This document shows positions 52,003-61,439 of a DNA stretch of 64,000 nt, piece after piece. The stretch lies in NCBI RefSeq assembly GCF_900104635.1, contig NZ_FNWC01000007.1, positions 2,145,421-2,209,420 of the forward strand, in the 5' to 3' direction. Origin of the DNA: Coprococcus phoceensis (GTDB lineage Bacteria > Bacillota > Clostridia > Lachnospirales > Lachnospiraceae). Both the position numbers and the translations under genes were made by a program. The notes beneath the pieces are model-generated. The model saw only the letters and a list, made by a program, of their open reading frames with translations, was not told the DNA's origin and did no database searches. The first letter of the stretch is position 1, and the number at the start of each line of letters is the position of its first letter.

Positions 52003-52746
52003 ATGAATAAACGAAAAAAAATATTTTTTCTCATCGGAATAATTGCTATTGTTTCTTTGATTGCCGTGATCACATTCTGTGTCATTGCATTTCAGAAAAA
52101 GAATCAACTGCAGCTGACAATTGGCACTCATCAGATCAGTTCTGAAGAATATCTTGCATGTATGCAGTCTGTGATGTATGACACAAAGATGCAAATTCAA
52201 CAACAATATGATGTAGACTACGACGATGATTTTTGGAAGAAAAAGTATGGTAAAAAATACGGATATGAGATTTTAGCTGAAAACACTTTAGAATCCTTAA
52301 AATATATCCACGCCGTCTACGATCTCGCCGTAGAAAACGGGTATGTAGATGACGGAAGCTACGAAGGATTAAAAAAACGGTTGGAGCAGGAAAACAACAC
52401 CCGTAAAGAGAAACTTGCAAAAAATGATGTTATCTATGGTCTGAAAGAATACTCTTATGATCTGTACCTTCAATATGAGATGAGTTCCATCAAAGAACAA
52501 TATTGTAATGATAAGACACGCGAAGGAATGGATCTGACAGAGGAGGAAATTGTTGAACACTATAATAGCCGGGATTGGATTTTTGGTGAGAATGCCGAGA
52601 AAGCGGATTTGGAGACTGCACGTGTCGCAGTCATACGAGAACTCCGCGAAGAAAAATACGACGCTATCATCGAAAAAAATGCTGAGAATTCACAGGTGTC
52701 TGGGAATATGGAGTCTATGAGCCAGTTCACCTTGAAGAATATATAA
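52003..52746 (+). CDS. Membrane-anchored partner of the GH136-like enzyme (probable chaperone subunit)
   Basis: A 247-aa protein with a transmembrane anchor (residues 8-30) and an all-helical extracytoplasmic part with SurA/PrsA N-domain flavour (LTIGTHQISSEEYLACMQSVMYDTKMQIQQQYDVDYDDDFW...LTEEEIVEHYNSRD). GH136 enzymes of bifidobacteria need a separate chaperone (LnbY), and clostridial ones carry a helical N-terminal domain or a separate small gene. This gene lies 29 bases before the GH136-like gene, in the same direction. Its role as folding partner is inferred from that. Confidence 0.65.
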   Translation: MNKRKKIFFLIGIIAIVSLIAVITFCVIAFQKKNQLQLTIGTHQISSEEYLACMQSVMYDTKMQIQQQYDVDYDDDFWKKKYGKKYGYEILAENTLESLKYIHAVYDLAVENGYVDDGSYEGLKKRLEQENNTRKEKLAKNDVIYGLKEYSYDLYLQYEMSSIKEQYCNDKTREGMDLTEEEIVEHYNSRDWIFGENAEKADLETARVAVIRELREEKYDAIIEKNAENSQVSGNMESMSQFTLKNI

Positions 52747-52775
52747 ATTTCATGTAAGGAAGGAGTAATATTATT

Positions 52776-55700
52776 ATGAAAAAGAAATGGATAAGTGCAG
52801 CACTTTCGCTCACACTTGCCAGCACAACTATCACAACGATGATGCCTGCCTACACAGTGCATGCAGAAAAAGAGACAACTCAAGGAACTACTTATTATGT
52901 AAGTTCTTCCAAAGGAGACGACAGCAACGACGGAACTTCTGAATCAAAACCGTTCAAAACGTTAGAGAAGATCAACAAGCTTACATTAAAGCCAGGTGAT
53001 CAGGTTCTCTTGGAAAAAGGTTCTGTTTTTAACGATCAGTATCTTCACCTAAAAGGAAGCGGAAGTGCAGAAGCACCTATTAAAGTTTCTACATACGGAG
53101 AAGGTAACCGCCCACAGATTCTCACAAATGGTCAAGGATTATGGGAGTTAAATTACGGAAAGCACCTTGATAACACAAACCACAAATGGCACGGTACGGT
53201 GTCCTCTTCTATCTTATTAAAAGATGTTGAGTACATTGAGATCGAAGGTCTTGAAATCACAAATGATCGTGGAACAAAAAATGATCCTGAAGGTGATAAA
53301 GCCTATAATGATGCGGACTGTATGGACAGAACCGGTGTTGCCGGAGTCGCAAAAGACAAAGGAACATTAGACCATATCGTATTAGATGATTTATATATTC
53401 ACGATGTTGACGGAAACGTATACAACAAACACATGACAAACGGTGGTATCTACTTTATCGTGGAAAAGCCTACCGATGAAAACAAAACAGGTATCGCAAA
53501 ATACGATGATGTACAGATTAAAAATTGTCAGTTAGACACTGTCAACCGCTGGGGAATCGCTGTTGGTTATACATACAACTGGGATAAATTCCAGACAGCA
53601 GAACTCAGTGATGAAGTGATGGAAAAATACGGCGCTACTAACGTCGTTATTGAAAACAACTATTTAAATAATGTAGGTGGTGACGCAATCACAACTATGT
53701 ATGCTGATGAGCCGTTGATTCAATACAATGTATCTGAAAATAGCTCCAAACAGATCAACAAAACGGATTACTCCAAACCACAGCCGGTTTTAGATAAAGT
53801 AACCGGAGAACCTACCGGACAATATCAGGGTGTTGGAGCAGGACGCGTTGCTGCCGGTATCTGGCCTTGGAAATGTAAAAATGCTGTATTCCAATACAAC
53901 GAATGTTTCCGTACATTAAACGCTTCAAACGGTAACGGAGACGGACAACCTTGGGATGCTGACTACGGCGACGGCACAAATTATCAGTACAACTACAGCC
54001 ACGGAAACACCGCAAGTACAATCATGTTCTGTGGTTATCAGTCAGTAAACAACACATTCCGCTACAATATTAGCCAGAATGAAGATATGGGACCTTTAGA
54101 TCCTGCCGGAAATGCCGGAAATACTCAGGTTTACAACAACACATTCTATATCAAAGAAGGATTAAACAATATTTGGCATACTTCACATGGCAATGCCGGA
54201 CCGATTAATCTTGAGAACAATATCTTCTACTTTGCAGGTGAGACTCCGGCAACTGTAGAAAACTGGAATCCAAACGGAAACAAGACATACAGCAACAACT
54301 TATTCTATAATGTAAGCACTTATCCAGAGGATGCCAACGCAGTAAAAGTAGATGCCGGAACAAAGGTTACAGAAAATGCCGGTTCAGGTCCAAGCACAGT
54401 CGCAGATGATAAACAGGCCAGACGCCACGAAGATCCATCTGCTGAGACAGTATTTGACGGTTACAAATTAGTTCAAAACTCACCGGCAATCAATGCAGGT
54501 AAGATTATTGTAGATAACAACGGCTACAAAGTAGAAAAAGACTTCTTCGGCAACAAAGTATCCGGTATTCCTGATATTGGTGCTCACGAGACCGGAACAG
54601 TTAGCTTGACAATATCATCTGACAGATTTGCAATTGATCAGGCTAAGAAAGAAATCACGATCGACACAGTCGATAAAGTGACTGCAAAAGATTTATTAGA
54701 CAGCTTAATGACAGAAGACGGTGTTACTGTTGAACTGAAACGTGGTTCTTCCACATTGACAGGCGGTGTAAGACTTGCAAAAGGTGATACACTTACAGTA
54801 TCTTGCAACGGCGAATCTGTAACATACACAGTAGTTACTGTGACAAGTGAAGTTACAAATGAAATTCCGGTAGCAGACATGACAGCAACTGCTGGTTCTG
54901 AAGAAACTGCTCAGGATAACAATGGTGTAAAAAATGTTCTGGACAATAATCTTGGAACAATTTGGCATACATCTTGGAATGGTTCAAATCCTGAAGATCG
55001 TTATGTCACAATCGAACTTGCTAATGACTATGAAGTAAGCGGATATGTGTACACACCACGTCAGGATGGAAGTGGCGACGGCGCTTCAAATGGTACAATT
55101 ACAAAATATACCATCTACACAAGCAACGATAATGAGACATGGGAAGAAGCTGCTTCTGGTTCATGGGCTCAAGACAAAAAGGTAAAAACCGTTACATTTA
55201 AGGAACCTGTAAAAGCAAAATACATCAAACTTCTTGCTGTAGAATCTGTAAGAGACTTCGCTACAGCTGCTGAAATTCGTTTAACCGGTACAAGAGTGTA
55301 CAACGATACAACTGCTCCTGTCGCTCCAACTGCGACAGCAACAGATGTGACAGATACAACTGCTAAAATCTCTTGGGTACCTGCTGAAGCTGATAAAGAT
55401 ATCGTAGAATATCAGTTGATGAATGGCGACAAAGAAATTGCAACATTTGATGCAACAGAGACTTCTTTCACAGTCGCTGATTTAAAAGCTGCAACAGAAT
55501 ATACACTTTCTGTATATGCACTAGATGAAGCCGGCAACAAATCAGATGCCGGAAACGTAACATTCACAACAAAAGCAACAGAAGAACACACACATACATG
55601 GGGTGAGTGGACGGTAACAAAAAAACCTACTTGTACAACACCTGGTGAAGAAAGCAGAACCTGCGAATGCGGCGAGACAGAGACAAGAGAAATCAAAGCT

Positions 55701-56009
55701 ACCGGACATACTTGGGGCGATTGGGAAACAACAAAAGAACCAACAACAGATGCAGAAGGTTTGAAAGAAAGAGTTTGTAAATCATGTGATGCTCACGAAA
55801 CACAGACAATTGCAAAACTTACTTCAAAACCGGTAACACCAACAACACCTGACAAAGACAAAGACAAAGATAAAGATAAAGATAAAAATAACAGCAAAGA
55901 CAAACCGGTAAAAACCGGCGATGCTGATATGGCTGGTGCAACAACTGTAGCATGCATCCTCTCCGGAATTGCAGCAGTTGCAATTTTCAAAAAACGCAAA
56001 ACGGTCTAA
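52776..56009 (+). CDS. Surface GH136-like lacto-N-biosidase candidate
   Basis: A 1077-aa exported protein. Signal peptide to about residue 30. A right-handed beta-helix domain (about 36-610) starts TYYVSSSKGDDSNDGTSESKPFKTLEKIN and contains DGQPWDADYGDGTNYQYNYSHGN. Asp389 and Asp396 lie seven apart, like the catalytic pair described for LnbX. An F5/8 type C domain (about 710-845), an Fn3 domain (about 850-935) and two small Cys-pair repeats (HTWGEWTVTKKPTCTTPG) follow. A Lys-Asp tract, PVKTGDADMA, a helix and KKRKTV end it. Predicted to release lacto-N-biose from milk or mucin glycans; polysaccharide lyase of another beta-helix family is the alternative. Confidence 0.75.
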   Translation: MKKKWISAALSLTLASTTITTMMPAYTVHAEKETTQGTTYYVSSSKGDDSNDGTSESKPFKTLEKINKLTLKPGDQVLLEKGSVFNDQYLHLKGSGSAEAPIKVSTYGEGNRPQILTNGQGLWELNYGKHLDNTNHKWHGTVSSSILLKDVEYIEIEGLEITNDRGTKNDPEGDKAYNDADCMDRTGVAGVAKDKGTLDHIVLDDLYIHDVDGNVYNKHMTNGGIYFIVEKPTDENKTGIAKYDDVQIKNCQLDTVNRWGIAVGYTYNWDKFQTAELSDEVMEKYGATNVVIENNYLNNVGGDAITTMYADEPLIQYNVSENSSKQINKTDYSKPQPVLDKVTGEPTGQYQGVGAGRVAAGIWPWKCKNAVFQYNECFRTLNASNGNGDGQPWDADYGDGTNYQYNYSHGNTASTIMFCGYQSVNNTFRYNISQNEDMGPLDPAGNAGNTQVYNNTFYIKEGLNNIWHTSHGNAGPINLENNIFYFAGETPATVENWNPNGNKTYSNNLFYNVSTYPEDANAVKVDAGTKVTENAGSGPSTVADDKQARRHEDPSAETVFDGYKLVQNSPAINAGKIIVDNNGYKVEKDFFGNKVSGIPDIGAHETGTVSLTISSDRFAIDQAKKEITIDTVDKVTAKDLLDSLMTEDGVTVELKRGSSTLTGGVRLAKGDTLTVSCNGESVTYTVVTVTSEVTNEIPVADMTATAGSEETAQDNNGVKNVLDNNLGTIWHTSWNGSNPEDRYVTIELANDYEVSGYVYTPRQDGSGDGASNGTITKYTIYTSNDNETWEEAASGSWAQDKKVKTVTFKEPVKAKYIKLLAVESVRDFATAAEIRLTGTRVYNDTTAPVAPTATATDVTDTTAKISWVPAEADKDIVEYQLMNGDKEIATFDATETSFTVADLKAATEYTLSVYALDEAGNKSDAGNVTFTTKATEEHTHTWGEWTVTKKPTCTTPGEESRTCECGETETREIKATGHTWGDWETTKEPTTDAEGLKERVCKSCDAHETQTIAKLTSKPVTPTTPDKDKDKDKDKDKNNSKDKPVKTGDADMAGATTVACILSGIAAVAIFKKRKTV
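55851..55886 (+). repeat. Six GAYAAA tandem hexamers (Asp-Lys tract)
   Basis: Three GACAAA followed by three GATAAA units encode a (DK)6 stalk before the membrane anchor of the GH136-like protein. In-frame slippage would change only stalk length. Confidence 0.8.
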
Positions 56010-56031
56010 TCACAAAATATTTTGAAAACAC

Positions 56032-56061
56032 TTGATTTTTCAGGTGAAAAAGGGATATAAT
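56032..56061 (+). promoter_or_regulatory. Candidate promoter of the AraC gene
   Basis: TTGATT (56032-56037), an 18-bp spacer and TATAAT (56056-56061). The start would fall in the hairpin at 56066-56088. Confidence 0.5.
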
Positions 56062-56065
56062 TTTT

Positions 56066-56088
56066 TCGGCGGTCATCTAGACCGCCGA
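56066..56088 (+). terminator. Terminator after the GH136-like gene
   Basis: Perfect 9-bp stem TCGGCGGTC/GACCGCCGA with a 5-base loop, followed by TTTTAATATTT. Confidence 0.75.
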
Positions 56089-56129
56089 TTTTAATATTTC
56101 AATTACAGACCTCTGAAAGGACAACAGAT

Positions 56130-56990
56130 ATGAATCGGGACACAACTTACTTTTCTCTTTGCAAAAACTCAATTTCAGGTGCTGCCATTCAACACCGGAA
56201 AAATCATTATCACTTTTCAAAACATCTTCATACAAGTGTCGAAATCTATTTGATTAAATCCGGTACCTGTGTTATGACAATTGGCAATACCACGATTGAA
56301 TGTAAACCTGATGATTTTATTATGATTCCGCCAAATGTCGTGCACTCTTTTTATTTAACAGATGAAAATGAATGCAGCTTTTATCATATTCACTTTTTCC
56401 CTGAATTTCTATCACATATCACCTTAGAAGAGGACTCATCTGTCAATTTGATGCACTCCTTAATTTTTTGCTGCGCTCCATTTCATCAGCAAAAAACAAC
56501 GAAAGAACTAAAAGAGCTGATTCTCGCAATCATCCGATTATATAACACCAGTCAGGATTCTACGGTATCTGCCAACATCAATCTATATATTTTACAGCTG
56601 GTTCTGCTCATCATGCAGTCCTATAAGACATTATCAAAGGCGCAGTTTCCAGAAAAAATACAGGGGAACTATATTTCATTTACACTGAACTATATAGAAC
56701 ATCATTATATGGATAAAATTCTAATTCCGGATATCGCAAAGGAGCTGAATATCTCTACCCGATATCTCAGCAAGTTATTTTCGCAATATATGAATATTTC
56801 TCTCGGAAATTATATCAATGTATACCGCATCAACCGTGCCATTGAGTTGATGGATACGACTACTCTTACTTTTACCGAAATTTCCGGAATGATTGGGCTG
56901 AAAGATTCACAGCACTTTTCAAAATTATTTTATAACATCATTGGAACAACGCCCTCTCAATATAAAAAGTTTATCTTAAAACGCAAATAA
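56130..56990 (+). CDS. AraC-family transcriptional regulator with cupin domain
   Basis: A 286-aa regulator. The N-terminal cupin part (about 25-100: HLHTSVEIYLIKSGTCVMTIGNTTIECKPDDFIMIPPNVVHSFYL) probably binds a sugar. The C-terminal AraC DNA-binding domain has IPDIAKELNISTRYLSKLFSQYMNISLGNYIN and TEISGMIGLKDSQHFSKLFYNIIGTTPSQYKK. Located directly after the GH136-like gene, so control of that glycan locus is likely. Confidence 0.9.
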   Translation: MNRDTTYFSLCKNSISGAAIQHRKNHYHFSKHLHTSVEIYLIKSGTCVMTIGNTTIECKPDDFIMIPPNVVHSFYLTDENECSFYHIHFFPEFLSHITLEEDSSVNLMHSLIFCCAPFHQQKTTKELKELILAIIRLYNTSQDSTVSANINLYILQLVLLIMQSYKTLSKAQFPEKIQGNYISFTLNYIEHHYMDKILIPDIAKELNISTRYLSKLFSQYMNISLGNYINVYRINRAIELMDTTTLTFTEISGMIGLKDSQHFSKLFYNIIGTTPSQYKKFILKRK

Positions 56991-57013
56991 GGATACCGCC
57001 TTCGCCGTATCCT
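56990..57013 (+). terminator. Terminator after the AraC gene
   Basis: Stem AGGATAC/GTATCCT with the loop CGCCTTCGCC (inner pairs possible), followed by CATTTTTAA. Confidence 0.7.
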
Positions 57014-57028
57014 CATTTTTAATATCTT

Positions 57029-57265
57029 TTATTCACCTTTCAGCATAAACTCTGTCAATCGTTCTATATCGTCCGGTTCATAAGCGACAATCTCCAGTTC
57101 CGGAATCTCACTGTTCGAGAAAATATTTGCGATTGAAACGTACTGTGAAAGCTTAGATTTCAAATTTAATCGATCTCCTTCACCTGTTACCAATTCTACT
57201 TTCCCGGAACATCTGTCCACCACTTCAAAAAACTTATCTATGTCCGTAATATTTTGCACCTTCAT
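57029..57265 (-). CDS. HPr-like fold protein lacking the phospho-His
   Basis: A 78-aa protein with the HPr-like pattern: a first helix with VQNITDIDKFFEVVDRCSG, then VELVTGEGDRLNLKSKLSQYVSIANIF and a late VAYEPDDIERLTEFML. The His15 loop of real HPr is missing, so phosphotransfer is not expected. ATG 57265 follows AAGGAG. Function unknown. Confidence 0.6.
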   Translation of the reverse strand: MKVQNITDIDKFFEVVDRCSGKVELVTGEGDRLNLKSKLSQYVSIANIFSNSEIPELEIVAYEPDDIERLTEFMLKGE

Positions 57266-57306
57266 TATACACAACTCCTTTCGCCAGCTTTCGTAGACGC
57301 TATCCC

Positions 57307-58137
57307 CTATTTTCTGTACATGACAATTGCATGTTCCTTAATCTCAATCTTCTCTTCTTTCAGAAGCCGTCCTACTGCACGCTTAAATGCATTCTTACTC
57401 ATCTGAAATTCTTGCTTAATCACTTCAGGGTCTGCCTTATCTGTAAACGGCAGTTTTCCACCGCGCCGTTCAATTTCTTTCAAAACACTCTCAGCATCTT
57501 TGTCCATCTGCATCGGAATCTTATCTCTGACACTCAGATCCAGCTTTCCGTCTTTCTTCACCGCCGTAACTCTCGCTTTTACTGTCTGTCCAATGCGAAG
57601 TCTTCCATATACCTCTTTTTTCGGAATCAAAGCGGAATACTGATTATCGACTGCGACAAACAATCCAAAGTTATCACTTGTGTCATAAATAATCCCTTCC
57701 ACCATATCATCCTTCTGATACGGCGAATCTTTCTTCAACATATCATACACTTTCATCGTTGCGCAGAGACGCTCACTTTTATCAATATAAAGCGCCACAA
57801 GACATTGATCTCCCTTTGCCACTTTTACAGTCTGCTCTTTGAAAGGCAAAAACAGATCCTTTTCCAATCCCCAGTCTAAAAATGCTCCAAATTTTCCTGT
57901 ATCTGCCACTTCAAGCACCGCCAGTTCTCCTAACTCTATCTTTGGCTCATGAGTCGTTGCTATCAGTCTGTCATCGGAATCCTTATACAAAAACACTTCC
58001 ACAGGATCTCCTATCTCAACCCCTTCCGGAACCTGTCTTTTTGGCAGAAGCACACGATCCTCGTCACTGCCCAGATACACTCCAAACTCTACTTTTTTTA
58101 CAATTGTCAGTACTTGTTTTTTCCCTAATCTCATCAT
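57307..58137 (-). CDS. cvfB: CvfB-like S1-domain RNA-binding protein
   Basis: A 276-aa protein of the CvfB/YitL family. Several S1-type OB modules are seen (EFGVYLGSDEDRVLLPKRQVPEGVEIGD at about 13-40, then TGKFGAFLDWGLEKDLFLPFKEQ and DNFGLFVAVDNQYSALIPKKE). A C-terminal winged helix follows (DPEVIKQEFQMSKNAFKRAVGRLLKEEKI). Probably binds RNA; in Staphylococcus the homologue affects virulence gene expression. It starts directly after the thioesterase stop (TAAATG), so co-transcribed. Confidence 0.88.
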   Translation of the reverse strand: MMRLGKKQVLTIVKKVEFGVYLGSDEDRVLLPKRQVPEGVEIGDPVEVFLYKDSDDRLIATTHEPKIELGELAVLEVADTGKFGAFLDWGLEKDLFLPFKEQTVKVAKGDQCLVALYIDKSERLCATMKVYDMLKKDSPYQKDDMVEGIIYDTSDNFGLFVAVDNQYSALIPKKEVYGRLRIGQTVKARVTAVKKDGKLDLSVRDKIPMQMDKDAESVLKEIERRGGKLPFTDKADPEVIKQEFQMSKNAFKRAVGRLLKEEKIEIKEHAIVMYRK

Positions 58138-58851
58138 TTATTTTTTCTCTCCTACAAATTCTACCACAGCGTATGGTCTTTCCTCCATATCGCAAAGTTC
58201 CACCACGGTACGGCTTGTTTCTTCGGCAATCTTCGGCAAAATAACATCTCCATAAACCGCTGATTTTTTATACTCTACTCGTACCTGTCTGATCCTCATG
58301 TCTTCCCGCAGCACTTCCATCGCCATCTGCACATATTGGCAATTATTTACATGATTGTTTGTATCAATATGATACTTGCGTACCGGGAACGTGTCAACCA
58401 AAATCGCTTTTTCCGACAGTTTTATTTTTCTCGGAGCATATTCCATCTCAAGCGCCGATTCCATCCCATATGCTTCCACCTCTTCCTTTCCCGGTTTTGT
58501 TGGTCTTCCGGCAGCGAGGTCCATGAACACCCAGATAGAATTGGCATATGCCAGCATTTCCCCTGATTTTGTCTTCATCGAAAAATTCCTCGTCGCATAC
58601 AGTCCCTTAAAATCAGTTGCCCACGTGCCAGCCTCAATCGCCTCTCCAAGTTCCGGATAACGTTCCACAATAATCTGCCACGCGGAAAGTATCCAGGCTT
58701 TCTTCTTCTCTTTCAGATAGTCAATCCCATGTCCGATCTGCTCAGACTGTGCGCTGCTGCAATCTTGAAAATAATTGATGATTCCCGGAAGCGTTATTCT
58801 CTTGCTCGTATCACACTCACTGAATCTGATCTGTCCTTCTAACTTATACAT
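58138..58851 (-). CDS. Acyl-ACP thioesterase
   Basis: A 237-aa double hot-dog-fold thioesterase (acyl-ACP thioesterase family). The first half starts IRFSECDTSKRITLPGIINYFQDCSSAQSEQIG; the second contains DTNNHVNNCQYVQMAMEVL with the conserved Asn/His catalytic pair. It releases fatty acids from acyl carrier protein. It starts directly after the CDF gene stop and is coupled to the CvfB gene. Confidence 0.9.
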   Translation of the reverse strand: MYKLEGQIRFSECDTSKRITLPGIINYFQDCSSAQSEQIGHGIDYLKEKKKAWILSAWQIIVERYPELGEAIEAGTWATDFKGLYATRNFSMKTKSGEMLAYANSIWVFMDLAAGRPTKPGKEEVEAYGMESALEMEYAPRKIKLSEKAILVDTFPVRKYHIDTNNHVNNCQYVQMAMEVLREDMRIRQVRVEYKKSAVYGDVILPKIAEETSRTVVELCDMEERPYAVVEFVGEKK

Positions 58852-60033
58852 CTATTTTTCCTCCGCTATGTAACTTGTCTCCGTCACAATGACGCAACGG
58901 TATCTTTGGTCAATCTCCCTTACCTTTTTTCGAAGTGTCCTGCAGATTTCCTTTTGCTTTTCTTTATCATACTGAAATGGAACGAGCATATCAAAGATCA
59001 AATTCACCTGCTCATCTCCATCCACCATACGAAAATCATGGATACTCACCTGCGGATCGATTGCTCTCACCGCCTCTTCCAATTTCCTTTTTGCATATAA
59101 AACACGCTCGTCTTTCATCTCAATCGGATCCATATGAATGACCAAAAACACACCAAGCTCTTTTGTAGCTTCCCTCTCAATACGGTCGATGATCTCATGA
59201 GAGACTTCGATATCCACATCATTTGCCACCTCGGCATGCAGCGAAGCCATACTTCTTCCCGGACCATAATTATGTACAATCAAATCATGTGTCCCAAGGA
59301 TTCCTTCATGGGATTCCACAAATTTTGTTATCTCTTCATACACATCTTTTGGAACTGCCTGACCAAGCAATGGCTCCAACGTATCTTTTGCGATCCCTAC
59401 TCCTGCCCACATAACAACAAGAGACACGCCGATTCCTACAATCCCATCAATATTCCAGCCCGAAAACTGAAATACCAGCAATGAGACAACCGTCGCAGAT
59501 GTTGTGATCACATCGCCCATCGCATCCGCTGCCGTTGCAAGCATCACATTTGAATGAATCCTCGTTCCAAGCTTCTTATTGAACATCCCAAGCCAAAGCT
59601 TAATCCCGATGGACAACAATAAAACAATGACAGATACCAGATTAAATTCTATCTCCTGTGGATGTTTTATCTTTCCAACTGCATCTTTAAAAAAAGTAAA
59701 CCCAACCTGCAACACCAAAAACGCGACAACCAAAGCCGCAATATACTCCATCCTTCCATGTCCGAACGGATGCTCCTTGTCTGCCGGCTTACTCGCAATC
59801 TTGACTCCGATAAAGCTGATGATCGATGAACCTGCATCAGATAAGTTGTTAAATGCATCTGCGATAACAGAGATACTATGTATCATCATCCCAATTGTTA
59901 TCTTCATCAAAAACAATAAAACGTTGCAAAAGATGCCTACCATACTCGCCAGAATTCCATAGCCAGTACGCACAGACACCTTTTCTGTCTTTTCATAATC
60001 CTTCACAAAATGTTTTACTAAAAATTCAGTCAT
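58852..60033 (-). CDS. Cation diffusion facilitator transporter
   Basis: A 393-aa CDF-family metal exporter. Six transmembrane helices; metal-site motifs DAFNNLSDAGSS in helix 2 and TAADAMGDVIT in helix 5; and a C-terminal cytoplasmic regulatory domain (HDLIVHNYGPGRSMASLHAEV). The DxxxD sites without His suggest Mn2+ or Fe2+ rather than zinc. ATG 60033 follows GGAGGA. First gene of the operon leading to the thioesterase and CvfB genes. Confidence 0.9.
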   Translation of the reverse strand: MTEFLVKHFVKDYEKTEKVSVRTGYGILASMVGIFCNVLLFLMKITIGMMIHSISVIADAFNNLSDAGSSIISFIGVKIASKPADKEHPFGHGRMEYIAALVVAFLVLQVGFTFFKDAVGKIKHPQEIEFNLVSVIVLLLSIGIKLWLGMFNKKLGTRIHSNVMLATAADAMGDVITTSATVVSLLVFQFSGWNIDGIVGIGVSLVVMWAGVGIAKDTLEPLLGQAVPKDVYEEITKFVESHEGILGTHDLIVHNYGPGRSMASLHAEVANDVDIEVSHEIIDRIEREATKELGVFLVIHMDPIEMKDERVLYAKRKLEEAVRAIDPQVSIHDFRMVDGDEQVNLIFDMLVPFQYDKEKQKEICRTLRKKVREIDQRYRCVIVTETSYIAEEK

Positions 60034-60060
60034 GAATTCCTCCAATCACAACTTTGCCTA

Positions 60061-60696
60061 TCATTGAAAGAAGAACCATTTAATCTTGAATTTTGTGCCG
60101 GCGGTCACCATCTCATATTCTTCTTCATCCAGTACTTCTTTCAATTCTTCTTTTCCCTCTTCCGGCACAACCGCATTTACCGCATCGATAAAACAGAGAT
60201 TCGGGTAAAGCACACACCACCAGTTCTGTCCTTTTGCCTCCCCGATCTCAATTCGGAGTGCTTCATATTCCCCCTGTGGGAATGTCACATCTCCGTATGT
60301 CTTATCCGGGAAATAGCAGGTCGTAACCTTTGCCTTTACCGGATAGTCATATCCGGCTTCTTCAATGGTCCGTGCAGCCACTTCTTCAATCTCATCCGTA
60401 TGTGTTCTCGCCCACGCCTTCGTCGTCTCCACACCATCCGAATATGGCAGATCTTCTTTCATATATGCAATGATTTCTCCTTTTACTTTCATCTTCAGTT
60501 CTTGATCTTCCTCGCTGTCGCTATTTGCAAGCACATGGAAACGAAATACTTCTTTCGCCATCCTCTTTTGAACACTTGCAATCTTTGCCTGTGCAAGCAT
60601 TCCCTTCTTCTCTGCGGTTACTCCTGTCACAAGAACTGCAAGCACAATCGCTGCCGCTGCACAAATCATCTTCTTTTTCTCATATATCCATCTCAT
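60061..60696 (-). CDS. spoIIR: Stage II sporulation protein R
   Basis: A 211-aa secreted sporulation signalling protein made in the forespore, which activates SpoIIGA processing of pro-sigma E. It has an N-terminal membrane segment (about 10-28) and the SpoIIR signature FRFHVLANSDSEEDQELKMKVK (about 48-70). Further family motifs are FPQGEYEALRIEIGEAKGQNWWCVLYPNLCF. Length is typical. Confidence 0.95.
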   Translation of the reverse strand: MRWIYEKKKMICAAAAIVLAVLVTGVTAEKKGMLAQAKIASVQKRMAKEVFRFHVLANSDSEEDQELKMKVKGEIIAYMKEDLPYSDGVETTKAWARTHTDEIEEVAARTIEEAGYDYPVKAKVTTCYFPDKTYGDVTFPQGEYEALRIEIGEAKGQNWWCVLYPNLCFIDAVNAVVPEEGKEELKEVLDEEEYEMVTAGTKFKIKWFFFQ

Positions 60697-60760
60697 AAAT
60701 ATGTACCTCCTGTTTGATAATCGGAGTTTTCACATATTTTTCTGAGATTATACAAATATT

Positions 60761-61435
60761 CTATTTTTTTGTGCGAATCGTATCAATCACAGCTGCCACT
60801 TGATTGTCTATGTGGCGGCTCACCGCTTTCATCGCCTCTTCTTTGTCACGCTTTTCAATTGTCTCGATAATTCTCTCATGTTCTGCAAGAAGAGTCTCAT
60901 GCGCATCTTCTCTTTTTAAGTATTCCACACGATAACGGTACATCTGCTCTCTCAAATTATATAAAAGCTGAATCAGTCTCTCGTTGTCTGTTGTCCGGTA
61001 AATGATATCATGGAATTTCACATCGGCTTCCGCAAATCTCGTAACATCCTCACAGTCCAATGTCTCTTTAAATTCCTGCGCCGCTTTTTTTAATTCTTCA
61101 ATCTCCTCTTCTTTGATCTTGTCGCACGCAAGTCTTACCGCCAGCTCTTCCAGCGCCTCTCTCACTTCCAAAACATCCCGCAGGCTCTTTTCGGTAATAT
61201 CCGCCACCTCTGCCCCTTTTCTTGGAATCATCAGCACAAGCCCCTCAAGTTCCAGCTTTCGGATTGCCTCCCGAATCGGAGTACGGCTCACCCCTAATTT
61301 GTTTGCAAGCTGAATCTCCATCAGGCGCTCTCCCGGTTTCAATTCTCCACGCAAAATCGCCTGACGCAGTGTATTAAATACAACATCGCGAAGCGGTAAA
61401 TATTCATTCATATTCACTTCAAAATTTGTATCCAT
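60761..61435 (-). CDS. GntR-family (FadR/FCD) transcriptional regulator
   Basis: A 224-aa regulator. The winged-helix domain (about 8-75: LPLRDVVFNTLRQAILRGELKPGERLMEIQLANKLGVSRTPIREAIRKLELEGLV) is followed by an FCD helical ligand-binding domain with DVLEVREALEELAVRLA and FHDIIYRTTDNERL. ATG 61435 follows AAGGAGA, 4 bases after the ispE stop. Two GTATAC boxes near the ispE promoter (62382-62405) may be its operator. Confidence 0.92.
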   Translation of the reverse strand: MDTNFEVNMNEYLPLRDVVFNTLRQAILRGELKPGERLMEIQLANKLGVSRTPIREAIRKLELEGLVLMIPRKGAEVADITEKSLRDVLEVREALEELAVRLACDKIKEEEIEELKKAAQEFKETLDCEDVTRFAEADVKFHDIIYRTTDNERLIQLLYNLREQMYRYRVEYLKREDAHETLLAEHERIIETIEKRDKEEAMKAVSRHIDNQVAAVIDTIRTKK

Positions 61436-61439
61436 CTTT

